Counted from the first letter of the stretch, positions 24,612 to 33,449 are shown. The stretch is 64,000 nucleotides of DNA from Streptomyces sp. NBC_01233 (GCF_035989305.1 NZ_CP108514.1:8598501-8662500); one strand, 5' to 3'. Notes: generated by a model from the sequence alone, not told the origin. A program made the numbers and translations.

Positions 24612-24673
24612 GGTTCGCTGAGACGGAAAGCCAAACGACTCGGTTCGGTGAGTAAACGCCTCGATTGGATGAG
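24612..24673. repeat. Three GGTTCGSTGAG-like repeats at the Tn7-like end
   Basis: GGTTCGCTGAG (24612-24622), GGTTCGGTGAG (24642-24652) and the diverged GATTGGATGAG (24663-24673) in direct orientation, 30 and 21 bp apart. Spaced direct repeats at an end are the usual TnsB/TniA binding pattern. ACA at 24701-24703 is a candidate terminal trinucleotide. The matching far end was not found. Confidence 0.6.
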
Positions 24674-24739
24674 AGCGGTCAGCCACGCGTGACGCGGACG
24701 ACACCGCACTTGAGGGGCATTTCTGGCAAGTTTGCATAT

Positions 24740-25879
24740 ATGAGTACGGCTACCCGCAGATCTGCCCTGACCGACTGGACCCTCGTGGTCCCCCTGGTGG
24801 CGCTCGTCGCACTCGTCCTCAGCTGGGGACGCGACCTGCCCGCGCTCGGGGTGGTGCTGGTCGCGCTCTGCCTCGCGGGAGCGGTGCTGGCGGCCGTCCA
24901 CCACGCCGAGGTCGTCGCCCTCCGGGTCGGGGAACCCTTCGGCTCCCTCGTGCTCGCCGTCGCGGTCACCGTCATCGAAGTGGCCCTCATCGTCACCCTG
25001 ATGGCCGACGGCGGGGACAAGACCGCCTCGCTCGCCGGGGACACCGTCTTCGCCGCCGTCATGATCACCTGTAACGGCATCGTCGGCCTGTCCCTGTTCG
25101 TCAGAGCCCTGCGCAACAGGGTCGCGGTCTTCAACCCCGAGGGTTCCGGCGCGGCGCTCGCCACCGTCGCGACCCTCGCCGTCCTCAGCCTGGTGCTGCC
25201 GACCTTCACCACGAGCAAGCCCGGCCCGGAGTTCTCCACCGCCCAGCTGGCCTTCGCCGCCGTCGCCTCGCTCGCCCTCTACGGCCTGTTCGTCGCCGTC
25301 CAGACCGTCCGCCACCGGGACTACTTCCTGCCCGTGGAAACCGAGCGGCCGGCCGACGAGCCCGGCGGCCGAGGCGGCCAGGGCGGCCAAGACGTAAACG
25401 AGGACCACGCGGCCCCGCCCACCGCCCGCGCCGCCCTGATCAGCCTCGGCCTGCTGCTGGTCGCACTCGTCGCGGTGGTCGGCGACGCCAAGGCCGTCTC
25501 CCCGACCATCGAGAAGGGCGTCGCCGACGCCGGCCTGCCCAACGCCGTCGTCGGCGTGATCATCGCCCTGCTCGTCCTGCTGCCCGAGACCCTGGCCGCC
25601 GTCCGCGCCGCCCGCCGCGGCCGCGTCCAGACCAGCCTCAACCTGGCCTGCGGCTCCGCCATCGCCAGCATCGGCCTGACCATCCCGGCCATCGCCCTGG
25701 CCTCGATCTGGCTCTCCGGCCCGCTCTTGCTCGGCCTCGGTCCGGTCCACATGGTGCTGCTCGCCCTGACCGTCGTGGTCAGCGCCCTCACCATCGCCCC
25801 CGGCCGCGCCACCCTGCTCCAGGGCGGTGTGCACATCGTGCTGCTGGCCGCGTACCTCTTCCTGGCCGTCAGCCCCTGA
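24740..25879 (+). CDS. chaA: ChaA-type Ca2+(Na+,K+)/H+ antiporter
   Basis: 379 residues from ATG 24740, about eleven hydrophobic segments in two halves. The first half contains VGEPFGSLVLAVAVTVIEVA (acidic Glu within the ion-binding segment, ~77). The second contains IIALLVLLPETLAAVRAARR and VQTSLNLACGSAIASIGLTI, the alpha repeat pair of the CaCA superfamily. The halves are joined by an acidic, His/Gln/Gly-rich cytosolic loop (~210-235). Exports calcium or monovalent cations against protons at the cell membrane. The transposon ends less than 70 bp upstream and may have displaced the native promoter. Confidence 0.9.
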   Translation: MSTATRRSALTDWTLVVPLVALVALVLSWGRDLPALGVVLVALCLAGAVLAAVHHAEVVALRVGEPFGSLVLAVAVTVIEVALIVTLMADGGDKTASLAGDTVFAAVMITCNGIVGLSLFVRALRNRVAVFNPEGSGAALATVATLAVLSLVLPTFTTSKPGPEFSTAQLAFAAVASLALYGLFVAVQTVRHRDYFLPVETERPADEPGGRGGQGGQDVNEDHAAPPTARAALISLGLLLVALVAVVGDAKAVSPTIEKGVADAGLPNAVVGVIIALLVLLPETLAAVRAARRGRVQTSLNLACGSAIASIGLTIPAIALASIWLSGPLLLGLGPVHMVLLALTVVVSALTIAPGRATLLQGGVHIVLLAAYLFLAVSP

Positions 25880-25906
25880 GGGCCGGCGGCCAGGAGGAGG
25901 TCGCGC

Positions 25907-28366
25907 TCACCGCCGCTCGCGGGCCCAGACCACCTTCAGCTGCGGCGAGGTGAGGATGTCCCGCTCGCAGAAGCGCGCCGTGACCCACCGCTCCTGGGAG
26001 AACAGCCGGGTCTGGTCCGCGGAGTACGGCGAGCCGGGGTTCGAGGACTGGCCGTACGTCAACAGGGTGCGCGCCACCGGGCAGTGGCCGCGGTCCCAGC
26101 CGACCGCCTGGATGTGGCTGGAGCCGTGCGTGACCTCCGGGTAGCCGCCGGCCGCCGCGTTCCACGGTGCCTCGATCTTGTTCCAGACGCCGAGCGCCTC
26201 CGTACCGCCGCCCACCGGCAGCTTCCGCCCGCCCCGCACCACGAACTGGTGCTCGCCCAGCGGGGCGTCCAGAGCGATTCCGGCGGCCCTCAGCTCGGCC
26301 ACGGCGTCCGCGAGCGCCCGCCCGAGGCCGGGCGCCGCCTGGTTGAGCGTACGGGGGGTGCGTACGGGATCGGCCGCCGAGAAGGGCACCAGCCACAGGT
26401 CCTTGGCCGCGGTCGAAGTCGTCAGCCTGGGCCAGAACCGGTCGAAGAGGAGCGCGCCGCGGCTGGAGCTGTCGGTCGTACGGTCCCAGCCCGCCAGGAC
26501 CGGGCAGGCGGCCGAGACGTCCACCGTGCTCCCGTCGCTGCCGGTGGCCGTGCCGCCGGGCAGCGCGGCGCAGGCCTTCGCCGCGTCGGCCGCCGCGAGA
26601 TCACCGGCCGGGACCCGGTTGGCGAACTGCTGCTTCTGCAGGTCGGACACGGTCAGCCGACCCCTCGCGGCCATCGCCGAGACGTCCTCGATCGCGCCGC
26701 GCGTGCGCATCGAGCGCGGGGTGGCGACGTTGCCCCAGACCTGCTCGTAGCCGGTCAGCGGCCGCTCCGCATGGGCCAGCCAGGCGCTGTCGTTGGAGTT
26801 CTCGGCGTACGGGGCGTCGCGCAGCGTCGGCGCCTTCGCGGGGCCGAACACGCCCGGCTGCACCGCGTCCGGATCCGAGCCGAGCGCGCAGTCCGTGCGC
26901 GAGCCGTCCAGCACCGCCAGCCCCGAGGCCGGGTACATGGCCCGGCCCAGCGGCGTGGAGCAGCGGGCCGCGAGCTCGTCGGTGATCCGCGGGACCACCT
27001 GGGACTGGGTGAAGAGGGTGCCGCCCGCGGAGTCGGCGGCCACGGTGTTGACCCAGGGCAGGCCCTGCGTGCGGGCCAGCGCGTCCTGGATCCCGGCGAC
27101 CGAGCGGGCCTTGCCCATCGCCAGGGCGGTGTCGGAGCCGCGCAGGTTCGCCGCGTTGGGATCGTTCAGGGCATACGCCGTGCCGGCCGTCCAGGGCAGC
27201 GGCAGGCCCGGGCCGAGGTGCGAGACGACCGGTCCGTAGCGCGTCCACCACTGGATACGGGTGACCGGATCACCGCCGGACACCGGGACGGTGACGGACC
27301 GCCGGGTCATCCTCTCCGGCTTGCCGTCGACCAGGTAGGCGGTCGGGTCGGCCGGGTCGAGGGTGAGCTGGTGCAGGCTGACGGGCGTGCCGGTGGCCAC
27401 GGTGTGGCTCCACGCCACCTTCTCGTTGAAGCCGATGTTGACCACGGTGGTGCCGAGGAGGGAGCCGCCCGAGACGTTCAGCTCGCCCGGGATGGTCTGC
27501 TGCGACTGCCAGAAGCGGCGCCCGCCCTGCCACGGATAGTGCGGGTTGCCGAGCAGCAGCCCGCTGCCGCTCGCCATGGTGGAACCGGCGAAGGCCACCG
27601 CGTTGGAGCCCATGTCGTACCGGCCGGCCTCGAAGAACTCGCGCGCCGCCTCGGCCGCCGTCGCCGGATCGGGCTCGGCGGCCGGGCCACGGGCCTCCGC
27701 CTGCGCGCCGGGCGCCGCTGCGGCGGGTGGCTGTGCACCCGGTGGCCGGGCGGCCGTGATGCCGTCGATGCCACGCCCCTGGCCGCCGAGGACGGAGACC
27801 GCGAAGCCGCGGGCGGCCACGTCGGTGGTGGTGACCGGGCGGACCCAGGCGGCGCCCCTGCAGGCGGGGTCGCTGATCCTGTTCCGGGCGAGCCAGGCGT
27901 TGTACCCGGCGGCCCAGCCGCGCATCAGCTCCTTGAGGTCCTTCGTGGGACCGGCCGGGGCGGGGGTCGCCAGCAGCTTCTCCACCGAGCCGGACTCGCG
28001 GACGCCCTTGAAGTACAGATCGCTGGAGAGGTTCCGGGTCGCGGAGGAGAGGGATCCGTCGGGTGCGGCGTCGGGCCCGAACCAGCGCGAACGCTCACCG
28101 GCGACGGTCACGAACCCGTCGGCGAGGACACAGACCTGGTCGGCCGCCTGAGCCCAGCCGGTGCCGAAGCCGAGCTGGGCGTAATCGCGGGCGAGGATGT
28201 GGGGGATGCCGTTCTCGGTGTACCGGATGACGGCGGACAGACCGCCGCCGGCCGGTAACCGGTCACCGGTCGCCGCCGAGGCCTGCGGCATCGCGGCCGT
28301 CGCGGCGAGCAGCGCGGCGCCGGCGAGGGCGACGCGGCGGAGTATCGGACGGGTGCTGAGCTGCAA
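25907..28366 (-). CDS. Penicillin/aculeacin-acylase-type Ntn hydrolase (secreted)
   Basis: 819 residues from TTG 28366, chosen because GGGAGG lies 6 bases before it; the frame stays open upstream, but only by GC bias. A signal peptide (VALAGAALLAATAAMPQASA) precedes an alpha-chain domain with GIPHILARDYAQLGFGTGWA. Autocleavage site YDMGSNAVAFAG with the N-terminal nucleophile Ser at ~252. Then LLLGNPHYPWQGGRRFWQ, VNIGFNEKVAWSHTVATGTP and the C-terminal GSSHIQAVGWDRGHCPVART motifs of the aculeacin A/PvdQ branch. These enzymes cleave acyl chains from lipopeptides, penicillins or homoserine lactones. Divergent from an acyl-CoA synthetase gene. Confidence 0.9.
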   Translation of the reverse strand: MQLSTRPILRRVALAGAALLAATAAMPQASAATGDRLPAGGGLSAVIRYTENGIPHILARDYAQLGFGTGWAQAADQVCVLADGFVTVAGERSRWFGPDAAPDGSLSSATRNLSSDLYFKGVRESGSVEKLLATPAPAGPTKDLKELMRGWAAGYNAWLARNRISDPACRGAAWVRPVTTTDVAARGFAVSVLGGQGRGIDGITAARPPGAQPPAAAAPGAQAEARGPAAEPDPATAAEAAREFFEAGRYDMGSNAVAFAGSTMASGSGLLLGNPHYPWQGGRRFWQSQQTIPGELNVSGGSLLGTTVVNIGFNEKVAWSHTVATGTPVSLHQLTLDPADPTAYLVDGKPERMTRRSVTVPVSGGDPVTRIQWWTRYGPVVSHLGPGLPLPWTAGTAYALNDPNAANLRGSDTALAMGKARSVAGIQDALARTQGLPWVNTVAADSAGGTLFTQSQVVPRITDELAARCSTPLGRAMYPASGLAVLDGSRTDCALGSDPDAVQPGVFGPAKAPTLRDAPYAENSNDSAWLAHAERPLTGYEQVWGNVATPRSMRTRGAIEDVSAMAARGRLTVSDLQKQQFANRVPAGDLAAADAAKACAALPGGTATGSDGSTVDVSAACPVLAGWDRTTDSSSRGALLFDRFWPRLTTSTAAKDLWLVPFSAADPVRTPRTLNQAAPGLGRALADAVAELRAAGIALDAPLGEHQFVVRGGRKLPVGGGTEALGVWNKIEAPWNAAAGGYPEVTHGSSHIQAVGWDRGHCPVARTLLTYGQSSNPGSPYSADQTRLFSQERWVTARFCERDILTSPQLKVVWARERR

Positions 28367-28522
28367 AGTGCCTCCCAAGTAGCCTGCGGATGGGCATGGT
28401 TGCCCGTGGGACAGGCGTGCGTCCGTGCCCCCACACTCATGCAGGCGGTCCGATGATCTGTCAACATCCCGCTTGGTATCCCGGTTATTGACCTTGGGAG
28501 TGCGGGGGACGAGGATCGCGCC

Positions 28523-30103
28523 ATGACGGCATCGCGAGCGGGGCGGGCGGAGCAGGCAGGGTCGGCGGAGCGAGCCGTGCAGGAAGGGCGGGCGGGGCAG
28601 ACCGTGCGGTGCAACACGGTCGACGGGCTGGTGCGCGACACCGCGCGACGGGTTCCCGACCGCCTCGCCGTCCGCTACCGCGACCGGAACTGGACGTACG
28701 CGGAACTCGATGCGGCCGTCACCACCGGCGCCGCCGTCCTGCGGGAGCGGTACGGGCTGGCCGAGGGCGACCGCGTCGCCACCTTCGCCCACAACTGCGA
28801 CGCCTATCTCCTCGCCTTCCTCGCCTGCGCCCGGGCCGGGCTCATCCACGTCCCGGTGAACCAGAACCTCACCGGCGAGGACCTCGCCCACATCCTGGAC
28901 GACTCGGCGAGCGCCCTGGTCCTCGCCGACCCGGACCTGGCCGGGCGGGTCCCCGGCGGACATCCCGTACGGGCGCTGCGCGACGCCCCCGGCTCCTTCC
29001 TCGCGGAACTGGCCGAGCCGCTGTCCTTTGAAGACGACGCGGACCCGGGCCGGCTGGCGCAGCTGCTCTACACCTCGGGGACCACCGCCCTGCCCAAGGG
29101 CGCGAAGATGACCCACCGGGCCCTCGCCCACGAGTACGAGAGCGCGATCGAGGCGCTGGACCTGGCCGAGGAGGACCGGCCGGTGCACTCGCTGCCGCTG
29201 TACCACTCGGCGCAGATGCACGTCTTCCTGCTCCCGTACCTCGCGGTGGGGGCGCGCAACACCATCCTGGACGCGCCGGTCGCGGAGCAGGTCTTCGACC
29301 TGGTGGAGGCGGGGGAGGCGGACAGCCTCTTCGCCCCGCCCACCGTGTGGATCGGCCTGGCCAACCACCCGGAGTTCGCGGTGCGTGAGCTGGGCGCGCT
29401 GAGGAAGGCGTACTACGGGGCCTCGATCATGCCGGTTCCGGTCCTGGAACGGCTGCGCGAGCGGCTGCCCGGCCTCGGCTTCTACAACTGCTTCGGCCAG
29501 AGCGAGATCGGCCCGCTGGCCACCGTGCTCGGGCCGGACGAACACGAGGGGCGGATGGACTCCTGCGGACGGCCGGTGCGCCACGTCGAGGCGAAGGTCG
29601 TCGACGAGGACGGCAAGGACGTGCCGGACGGAACGCCGGGCGAGGTGGTCTACCGCTCGCCACAGCTGTGCCTCGGCTACTGGAACGACCCGGTGGCCAC
29701 GGAGAAGGCCTTCCGGGACGGCTGGTTCCGCTCGGGCGACCTCGCGGTGCGCGATGCGCAGGGGTACTTCACGGTCGTGGACCGGGTGAAGGACGTCATC
29801 AACTCGGGCGGGGTGCTGGTCGCCTCGCGCCAGGTGGAGGACGTGCTCTACACCCATCCGGGGGTGGCGGAGGCGGCGGTGGTCGGGCTCCCGGACGAGC
29901 GGTGGATCGAGGCGGTCACGGCGGTCGTGGTTCCGCGCGGGGAAGTGACCGAGGCGGACCTGATGACGTACGCACGGGAGAAGCTCGCCCACTTCAAGGC
30001 CCCGAAGCGGGTGCTCTTCGTGGACGCCCTCCCGCGCAACGCCAGCGGCAAGATCCTCAAGCGGGAACTCCGCGACCGCTTCGGAGAAACCTCCGCCTCC
30101 TAG
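28523..30103 (+). CDS. Fatty-acid-type acyl-CoA synthetase (ANL family)
   Basis: 526 residues from ATG 28523. A Gln/Gly/Ala-rich leader (~25 residues) precedes the fold. Motifs: LLYTSGTTALPKGAKMTHRA (~181-200), YNCFGQSEIGP, WFRSGDLAVRDAQGYF (~401-416), VKDVINSGGVLVASRQVE and the catalytic Lys in NASGKILKRELR (~507). It activates medium or long acyl groups; the divergent secreted acylase could supply freed fatty acids, an inference from position only. The direct repeat ATCCCGSTTRKT in the promoter region (28466-28489) may bind a regulator. Confidence 0.92.
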   Translation: MTASRAGRAEQAGSAERAVQEGRAGQTVRCNTVDGLVRDTARRVPDRLAVRYRDRNWTYAELDAAVTTGAAVLRERYGLAEGDRVATFAHNCDAYLLAFLACARAGLIHVPVNQNLTGEDLAHILDDSASALVLADPDLAGRVPGGHPVRALRDAPGSFLAELAEPLSFEDDADPGRLAQLLYTSGTTALPKGAKMTHRALAHEYESAIEALDLAEEDRPVHSLPLYHSAQMHVFLLPYLAVGARNTILDAPVAEQVFDLVEAGEADSLFAPPTVWIGLANHPEFAVRELGALRKAYYGASIMPVPVLERLRERLPGLGFYNCFGQSEIGPLATVLGPDEHEGRMDSCGRPVRHVEAKVVDEDGKDVPDGTPGEVVYRSPQLCLGYWNDPVATEKAFRDGWFRSGDLAVRDAQGYFTVVDRVKDVINSGGVLVASRQVEDVLYTHPGVAEAAVVGLPDERWIEAVTAVVVPRGEVTEADLMTYAREKLAHFKAPKRVLFVDALPRNASGKILKRELRDRFGETSAS

Positions 30104-30142
30104 GTGTATTGCCCTGTGAGGTTGGGGACCCGGCCGGCGCGG

Positions 30143-31015
30143 TCAGTGCGGCGGGCGCGGCCAGTGGGGGTGCGGGGCGTGGGGCGGGAAGGCTTCGGGG
30201 GGCAGGAGTCCGCTGTGGCGCAGGCGCCGCAGGGTGAGGTGTTCGTGGACGAGGCGGCCGACGAGTGCGCCGCCGTAGACCACGAAGCCGACGCCGACCA
30301 GCCAGGACTGGACGACCAGCAGGGTGCCGAAGGGGCCGTACGTCACCGCGTTGGAAGCGATGAGCGGGGAGAACACCAGCTGCGAGAAGATCCGCAGCCC
30401 CAGCAGGCCGAGGCTGGTCGCCACCGCTCCCGGCACCAGGGCCCGCCAGCGGACCCGGCCGCCGAGCAGCAGGCGCTGGGAGGCGACGAAGAACAGGCAG
30501 GTGCCGAGGAGGTCGCCCACCGTGCCGAGGATCGTGCCGATGACGTCGTTCGAGGGTGCGGGGATCTCGACGAGCAGGGCGAGGTAGCAGACCAGCAGGG
30601 CGAGCCAGACGACGTGCCGCCACATGGTGTGCCAGCGCGCGGTCGGCAGGTCCCAGACCTTCTCGTACCCGGTCTGCACGGCCGAACCGAAGGTCAGGCC
30701 GAACACGGCGAGCGCTGCCAGACCGAAGGCGGTGGTCCGCTCCAGCGCCAGGTCCGCGGCGCTGAACAGCATCTCGACCCGGGCCCGCGAGGACGGCGCC
30801 ACCCCGAGGGCCTGGCCGAGCCACCGGCCGAAGCCGGAACCGCTGCCGGGTGCGGCGGCCGCGACGACGACCAGCAGAGGCACCAGGGTGAGGAACCCGA
30901 GGGCCGCGAAGCCCATCGCCCGGTGCATCAGCTCCATCTCCCGGCCCCGGCTCCAGGCCAGCCCGATGTGGGAGCCCTGGAGCCGGTCGTGAAGCTGCCG
31001 GAAGATCGAGGTCAC
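30143..31015 (-). CDS. YihY/BrkB-family inner-membrane protein
   Basis: 290 residues from ATG 31015. About six membrane segments: MGFAALGFLTLVPLLVVVAA, TAFGLAALAVFGLTFGSAVQ, VWLALLVCYLALLVEI, DLLGTCLFFVASQRLLLG, LVPGAVATSLGLLGL with the FSPLIASNAVTYGPFGTLL signature of the family, and SWLVGVGFVVYGGALVG. A His/Pro-rich tail (FPPHAPHPHWPRPPH) follows. BrkB was once called ribonuclease BN in error; the present function is unclear, perhaps transport or envelope stability. Convergent with the upstream acyl-CoA synthetase. Confidence 0.9.
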   Translation of the reverse strand: MTSIFRQLHDRLQGSHIGLAWSRGREMELMHRAMGFAALGFLTLVPLLVVVAAAAPGSGSGFGRWLGQALGVAPSSRARVEMLFSAADLALERTTAFGLAALAVFGLTFGSAVQTGYEKVWDLPTARWHTMWRHVVWLALLVCYLALLVEIPAPSNDVIGTILGTVGDLLGTCLFFVASQRLLLGGRVRWRALVPGAVATSLGLLGLRIFSQLVFSPLIASNAVTYGPFGTLLVVQSWLVGVGFVVYGGALVGRLVHEHLTLRRLRHSGLLPPEAFPPHAPHPHWPRPPH

Positions 31016-31086
31016 AAGTCATGCACTACCCGCGAGGGCGATCCCGCTCCCGGGAGCCGCCCGGAATTGGGCCCGAAGGGGTGGTT

Positions 31087-32415
31087 TCAGCCGTCCGGAC
31101 GCGTGTCTGCCACTTCCCCCGCACTGCGGAGGTCCACCAGCCTCTTGATCTTCCCCACCGAACGCTCCAGGGTCTCCGGGTCGACGACCTCGACCCGGAC
31201 GGAGACCCCGATCCCCTCCTTGACGGACCGGACGACCCGGGCGGCCGCGGCCGCCCGTGCCTCCGTGTCCGTCTCCCTGCGGGCCTCCACCCGTACCGTC
31301 AGGGCGTCCATCCGTCCTTCCCGGGTCAGCCGCAGCTGGAAGTGCGGCGCCAGGCCGGACGTCCGCAGAAGTATCTCCTCGATCTGGGTCGGGTACAGGT
31401 TCACCCCACGCAGGATGATCATGTCATCGCTGCGGCCTGTGATCTTCTCCATCCGGCGGAACGCGGGCCGGGCCGTGCCGGGCAGCAGCCGTGTCAGATC
31501 CCGGGTGCGGTAGCGGATGACGGGCATGGCCTCCTTGGTGAGCGAGGTGAACACCAGCTCGCCCTGCTCCCCCTCCGGCAGGACCGCGCCCGTCAGCGGA
31601 TCGACCACCTCCGGGTAGAAGTGGTCCTCCCAGATGTGCAGGCCGTCCTTGTGCGAGGCGAACTCCTGCGCCACGCCCGGGCCCATGACCTCGGACAGGC
31701 CGTAGATGTCCACCGCGTCTATGCCGAGCCGCTCCTCGATCTCCCGGCGCATCTCCTCGGTCCACGGCTCCGCGCCGAAGATGCCGGTGCGCAGAGAGGT
31801 GGCGCGGGGATCGATGCCCTGGCGCTCCATCTCGTCGAGCAGGGTCAGCATGTAGGACGGGGTGACCATGATGACCTCCGGCCGGAAGTCCTCGATGAGC
31901 CGGACCTGGCGGTCCGTCATCCCGCCCGAGGCGGGCACGACCGTACAGCCGAGACGCTCCGCACCGTAGTGCGCGCCGAGGCCGCCGGTAAACAGTCCGT
32001 AGCCGTAGGCGATGTGGACGATCTGGCCGGGCCGGCCGCCCGCCGCACGTATGGACCGGGCGACGACATCGGCCCAGGTGGCGAGGTCCCCGTCGGTGTA
32101 CCCCACGACCGTGGGGCGCCCGGTGGTGCCGCTGGAGGCGTGGATGCGGCGCACCTCGGAGCGGGGCACGGCGAACATCCCGAAGGGGTACTGGTCGCGC
32201 AGATCGGCCTTGGCGGTGAAGGGGAACAGGGCGAGATCGGCGAGCGAGCGGCAGTCGTCCGGATGGACGCCCGCCTTGTCGAAGGCCTGCCGGTAGAACG
32301 GCACGTTTTCGTAGGCGCGGTGCAGGGTCGCGCGCAGCCGCGTCAGCTGGAGGGCGGCCAGCTCGTCGCGGCTCAGCCGCTCGCCTTCGTCGTGGAGATC
32401 CGCGTGCACCGCCAT
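31087..32415 (-). CDS. paaK: Phenylacetate-CoA ligase
   Basis: 442 residues; ATG 32415 behind GAGGTGA. PaaK hallmarks: RATLHRAYENVPFYRQAFDK, ATP loop IHASSGTTGRPTVVGYT (~90-106), AYGYGLFTGGLGAHYGAERL, IYGLSEVMGPGVAQE (~237-251), IRYRTRDLTRLL, GRSDDMIILRGVNLYPTQIE and the C-terminal Lys in RSVGKIKRLVDLR. The reaction converts phenylacetate, ATP and CoA to phenylacetyl-CoA, the entry to the Paa epoxide pathway. The rest of the pathway (paaABCDE) is not in the window. An 18-bp PaaR-type palindrome lies just upstream. Confidence 0.95.
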   Translation of the reverse strand: MAVHADLHDEGERLSRDELAALQLTRLRATLHRAYENVPFYRQAFDKAGVHPDDCRSLADLALFPFTAKADLRDQYPFGMFAVPRSEVRRIHASSGTTGRPTVVGYTDGDLATWADVVARSIRAAGGRPGQIVHIAYGYGLFTGGLGAHYGAERLGCTVVPASGGMTDRQVRLIEDFRPEVIMVTPSYMLTLLDEMERQGIDPRATSLRTGIFGAEPWTEEMRREIEERLGIDAVDIYGLSEVMGPGVAQEFASHKDGLHIWEDHFYPEVVDPLTGAVLPEGEQGELVFTSLTKEAMPVIRYRTRDLTRLLPGTARPAFRRMEKITGRSDDMIILRGVNLYPTQIEEILLRTSGLAPHFQLRLTREGRMDALTVRVEARRETDTEARAAAAARVVRSVKEGIGVSVRVEVVDPETLERSVGKIKRLVDLRSAGEVADTRPDG

Positions 32416-32437
32416 GCCGTCACCTCATCCTGAGTGA

Positions 32438-32455
32438 ACCGAACGATCATTCGGT
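32438..32455. promoter_or_regulatory. PaaR-like palindromic operator
   Basis: ACCGAACGATCATTCGGT; the arms match but for one base pair (ACCGAAYGATCRTTCGGT). It lies 23 bp upstream of the paaK ATG. The pattern fits a TetR-type (PaaR) site known for actinobacterial phenylacetate genes, released by phenylacetyl-CoA. The regulator gene is not in the window. Confidence 0.7.
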
Positions 32456-32522
32456 AGATTGCCAGGACCGGGCACGCTAAATCAATGACTCGAACGAGTG
32501 ATCGCCTGTTGTGATGGCTCCC

Positions 32523-33371
32523 ATGCCTACCTTCACCACCTACGACGGAACCGAGCTCGCCTATCACCTGCAAGGCGAGGGCGCACCGCTGATCTGCCTC
32601 CCGGGCGGCGCCATGCGGGCCTCCGAATACCTGGGCGACCTCGGCGGACTGGCCGCCGGCCGCCGTCTCATCCTGCTTGACCTGCGCGGTACGGGCGACT
32701 CCGCGATACCGGCGGACGAGTCGACGTACCGCGTCGACCACCAGGTCGCCGACGTCGAGGCACTCCGGACACACCTCGGCCTGGACCGCATGGACCTCCT
32801 CGCCCACTCGGCCGGCGGCAACCTCGCCCAGCTCTACGCGGCCGCGCACCCGCAGCGGCTGCGCCGGACCGTCCTGGTCACGCCGACCGCGTGGGCGGTG
32901 GACCTCCCGGTCACCCCGGAGCAGCGGCTGGAGGGGGCCCGGCTGCGCGCGGGAACCGAGCCGTACGACACGGCCATCGAGGCCTACGGGCGCATCCTCG
33001 CGGGCGACGGCCGTGGCGAGGCGGACTGGGACCTGGCCGCGCCGCTGTTCTACGGGCGCTGGGACGAGACGGCCCGGGCTCACTGCGCGGCGAACGGACG
33101 GCAGCAGAACGAGAAGGCCGCCGACGCCTACGCGGGCCCCGGCGCCTTCGACCCGCCCGCCACCAGGGAAGGCCTGCGGCAGCTGACGGGCGAGGTGCTG
33201 GTGCTGGCCGGGGAGCTGGACGGGAACCCCCGTCCGGCGCTGGCGGCCCGGCTCGCCGCGTTGTTCCCCGCGGGATCGCTCGACGTCCAGGCCGGGGCCG
33301 GGCACTTCCCGTGGCTGGACGACGCCTGGTTCGCCGCCCGGGTGGAGCGCTTCCTCACCTCCGGCACCTGA
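32523..33371 (+). CDS. Alpha/beta hydrolase, proline-iminopeptidase-like
   Basis: About 282 residues. Start uncertain: GTG 32511, ATG 32514 (other frame) and ATG 32523; the last gives MPTFTTYDGTELAYHLQGEG, a usual N-terminus. Motifs: LICLPGGAMRASEYLGDLGG (oxyanion GG), ILLDLRGTGDS, nucleophile elbow DLLAHSAGGNLAQLYAA (Ser ~102), LAGELDGNPRP and the catalytic His in AGAGHFPWLDD (~263). The LRGTGDS and FYGRWDETA features recall prolyl aminopeptidases, but substrate specificity cannot be read. Divergent from paaK. Confidence 0.88.
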   Translation: MPTFTTYDGTELAYHLQGEGAPLICLPGGAMRASEYLGDLGGLAAGRRLILLDLRGTGDSAIPADESTYRVDHQVADVEALRTHLGLDRMDLLAHSAGGNLAQLYAAAHPQRLRRTVLVTPTAWAVDLPVTPEQRLEGARLRAGTEPYDTAIEAYGRILAGDGRGEADWDLAAPLFYGRWDETARAHCAANGRQQNEKAADAYAGPGAFDPPATREGLRQLTGEVLVLAGELDGNPRPALAARLAALFPAGSLDVQAGAGHFPWLDDAWFAARVERFLTSGT

Positions 33372-33415
33372 CGCCCGGCGAGTACGTCGCCCCGCCCAGC
33401 CGCCCAGCCGCCCAG

Positions 33416-33449
33416 CCCGGCGAGACCGCCCGTGGGCGGGCTCGCCGGG
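33416..33449. terminator. Bidirectional hairpin between convergent genes
   Basis: CCCGGCGAGaCCGCCC (33416-33431) pairs with GGGCGGgCTCGCCGGG (33434-33449) with one mismatch. Located between the hydrolase stop and the methyltransferase stop, so it can end both transcripts. Confidence 0.75.

Larger units (their letters stand above)
20145..24673. mobile_element. Tn7-like transposon (tnsA-tnsB-tniB-tniQ-tniQ'), probably decayed
   Basis: All genes lie on the minus strand, in the order TnsA-like endonuclease, TniA/TnsB transposase, TniB/TnsC ATPase, TniQ and a second, truncated TniQ. Each junction overlaps by ATGA. The end beyond tnsA carries three GGTTCGSTGAG-like repeats (24612-24673), as expected for transposase sites. 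The far end lies somewhere between the DinB stop and 20145 and shows no clear matching repeats. One frameshift in tnsB and two in tniB suggest it is immobile. The cargo is absent or lost. Confidence 0.8.

Noticed and set aside
20145..24673. CRISPR-associated transposon
   Set aside because: Tn7-like genes with a short TniQ invite the idea, but there are no cas genes and no CRISPR repeats in the element or its flanks.
28466..28489. Direct repeat ATCCCGSTTRKT as a defined operator
   Set aside because: Two copies only, no symmetry and no regulator next to it; mentioned with the gene but not called as a site.
25907..29992. A 1361-codon open frame on the minus strand
   Set aside because: Only the part up to TTG 28366 matches a protein family. 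The upstream extension runs antisense through a clear acyl-CoA synthetase gene and is a GC-bias artefact.
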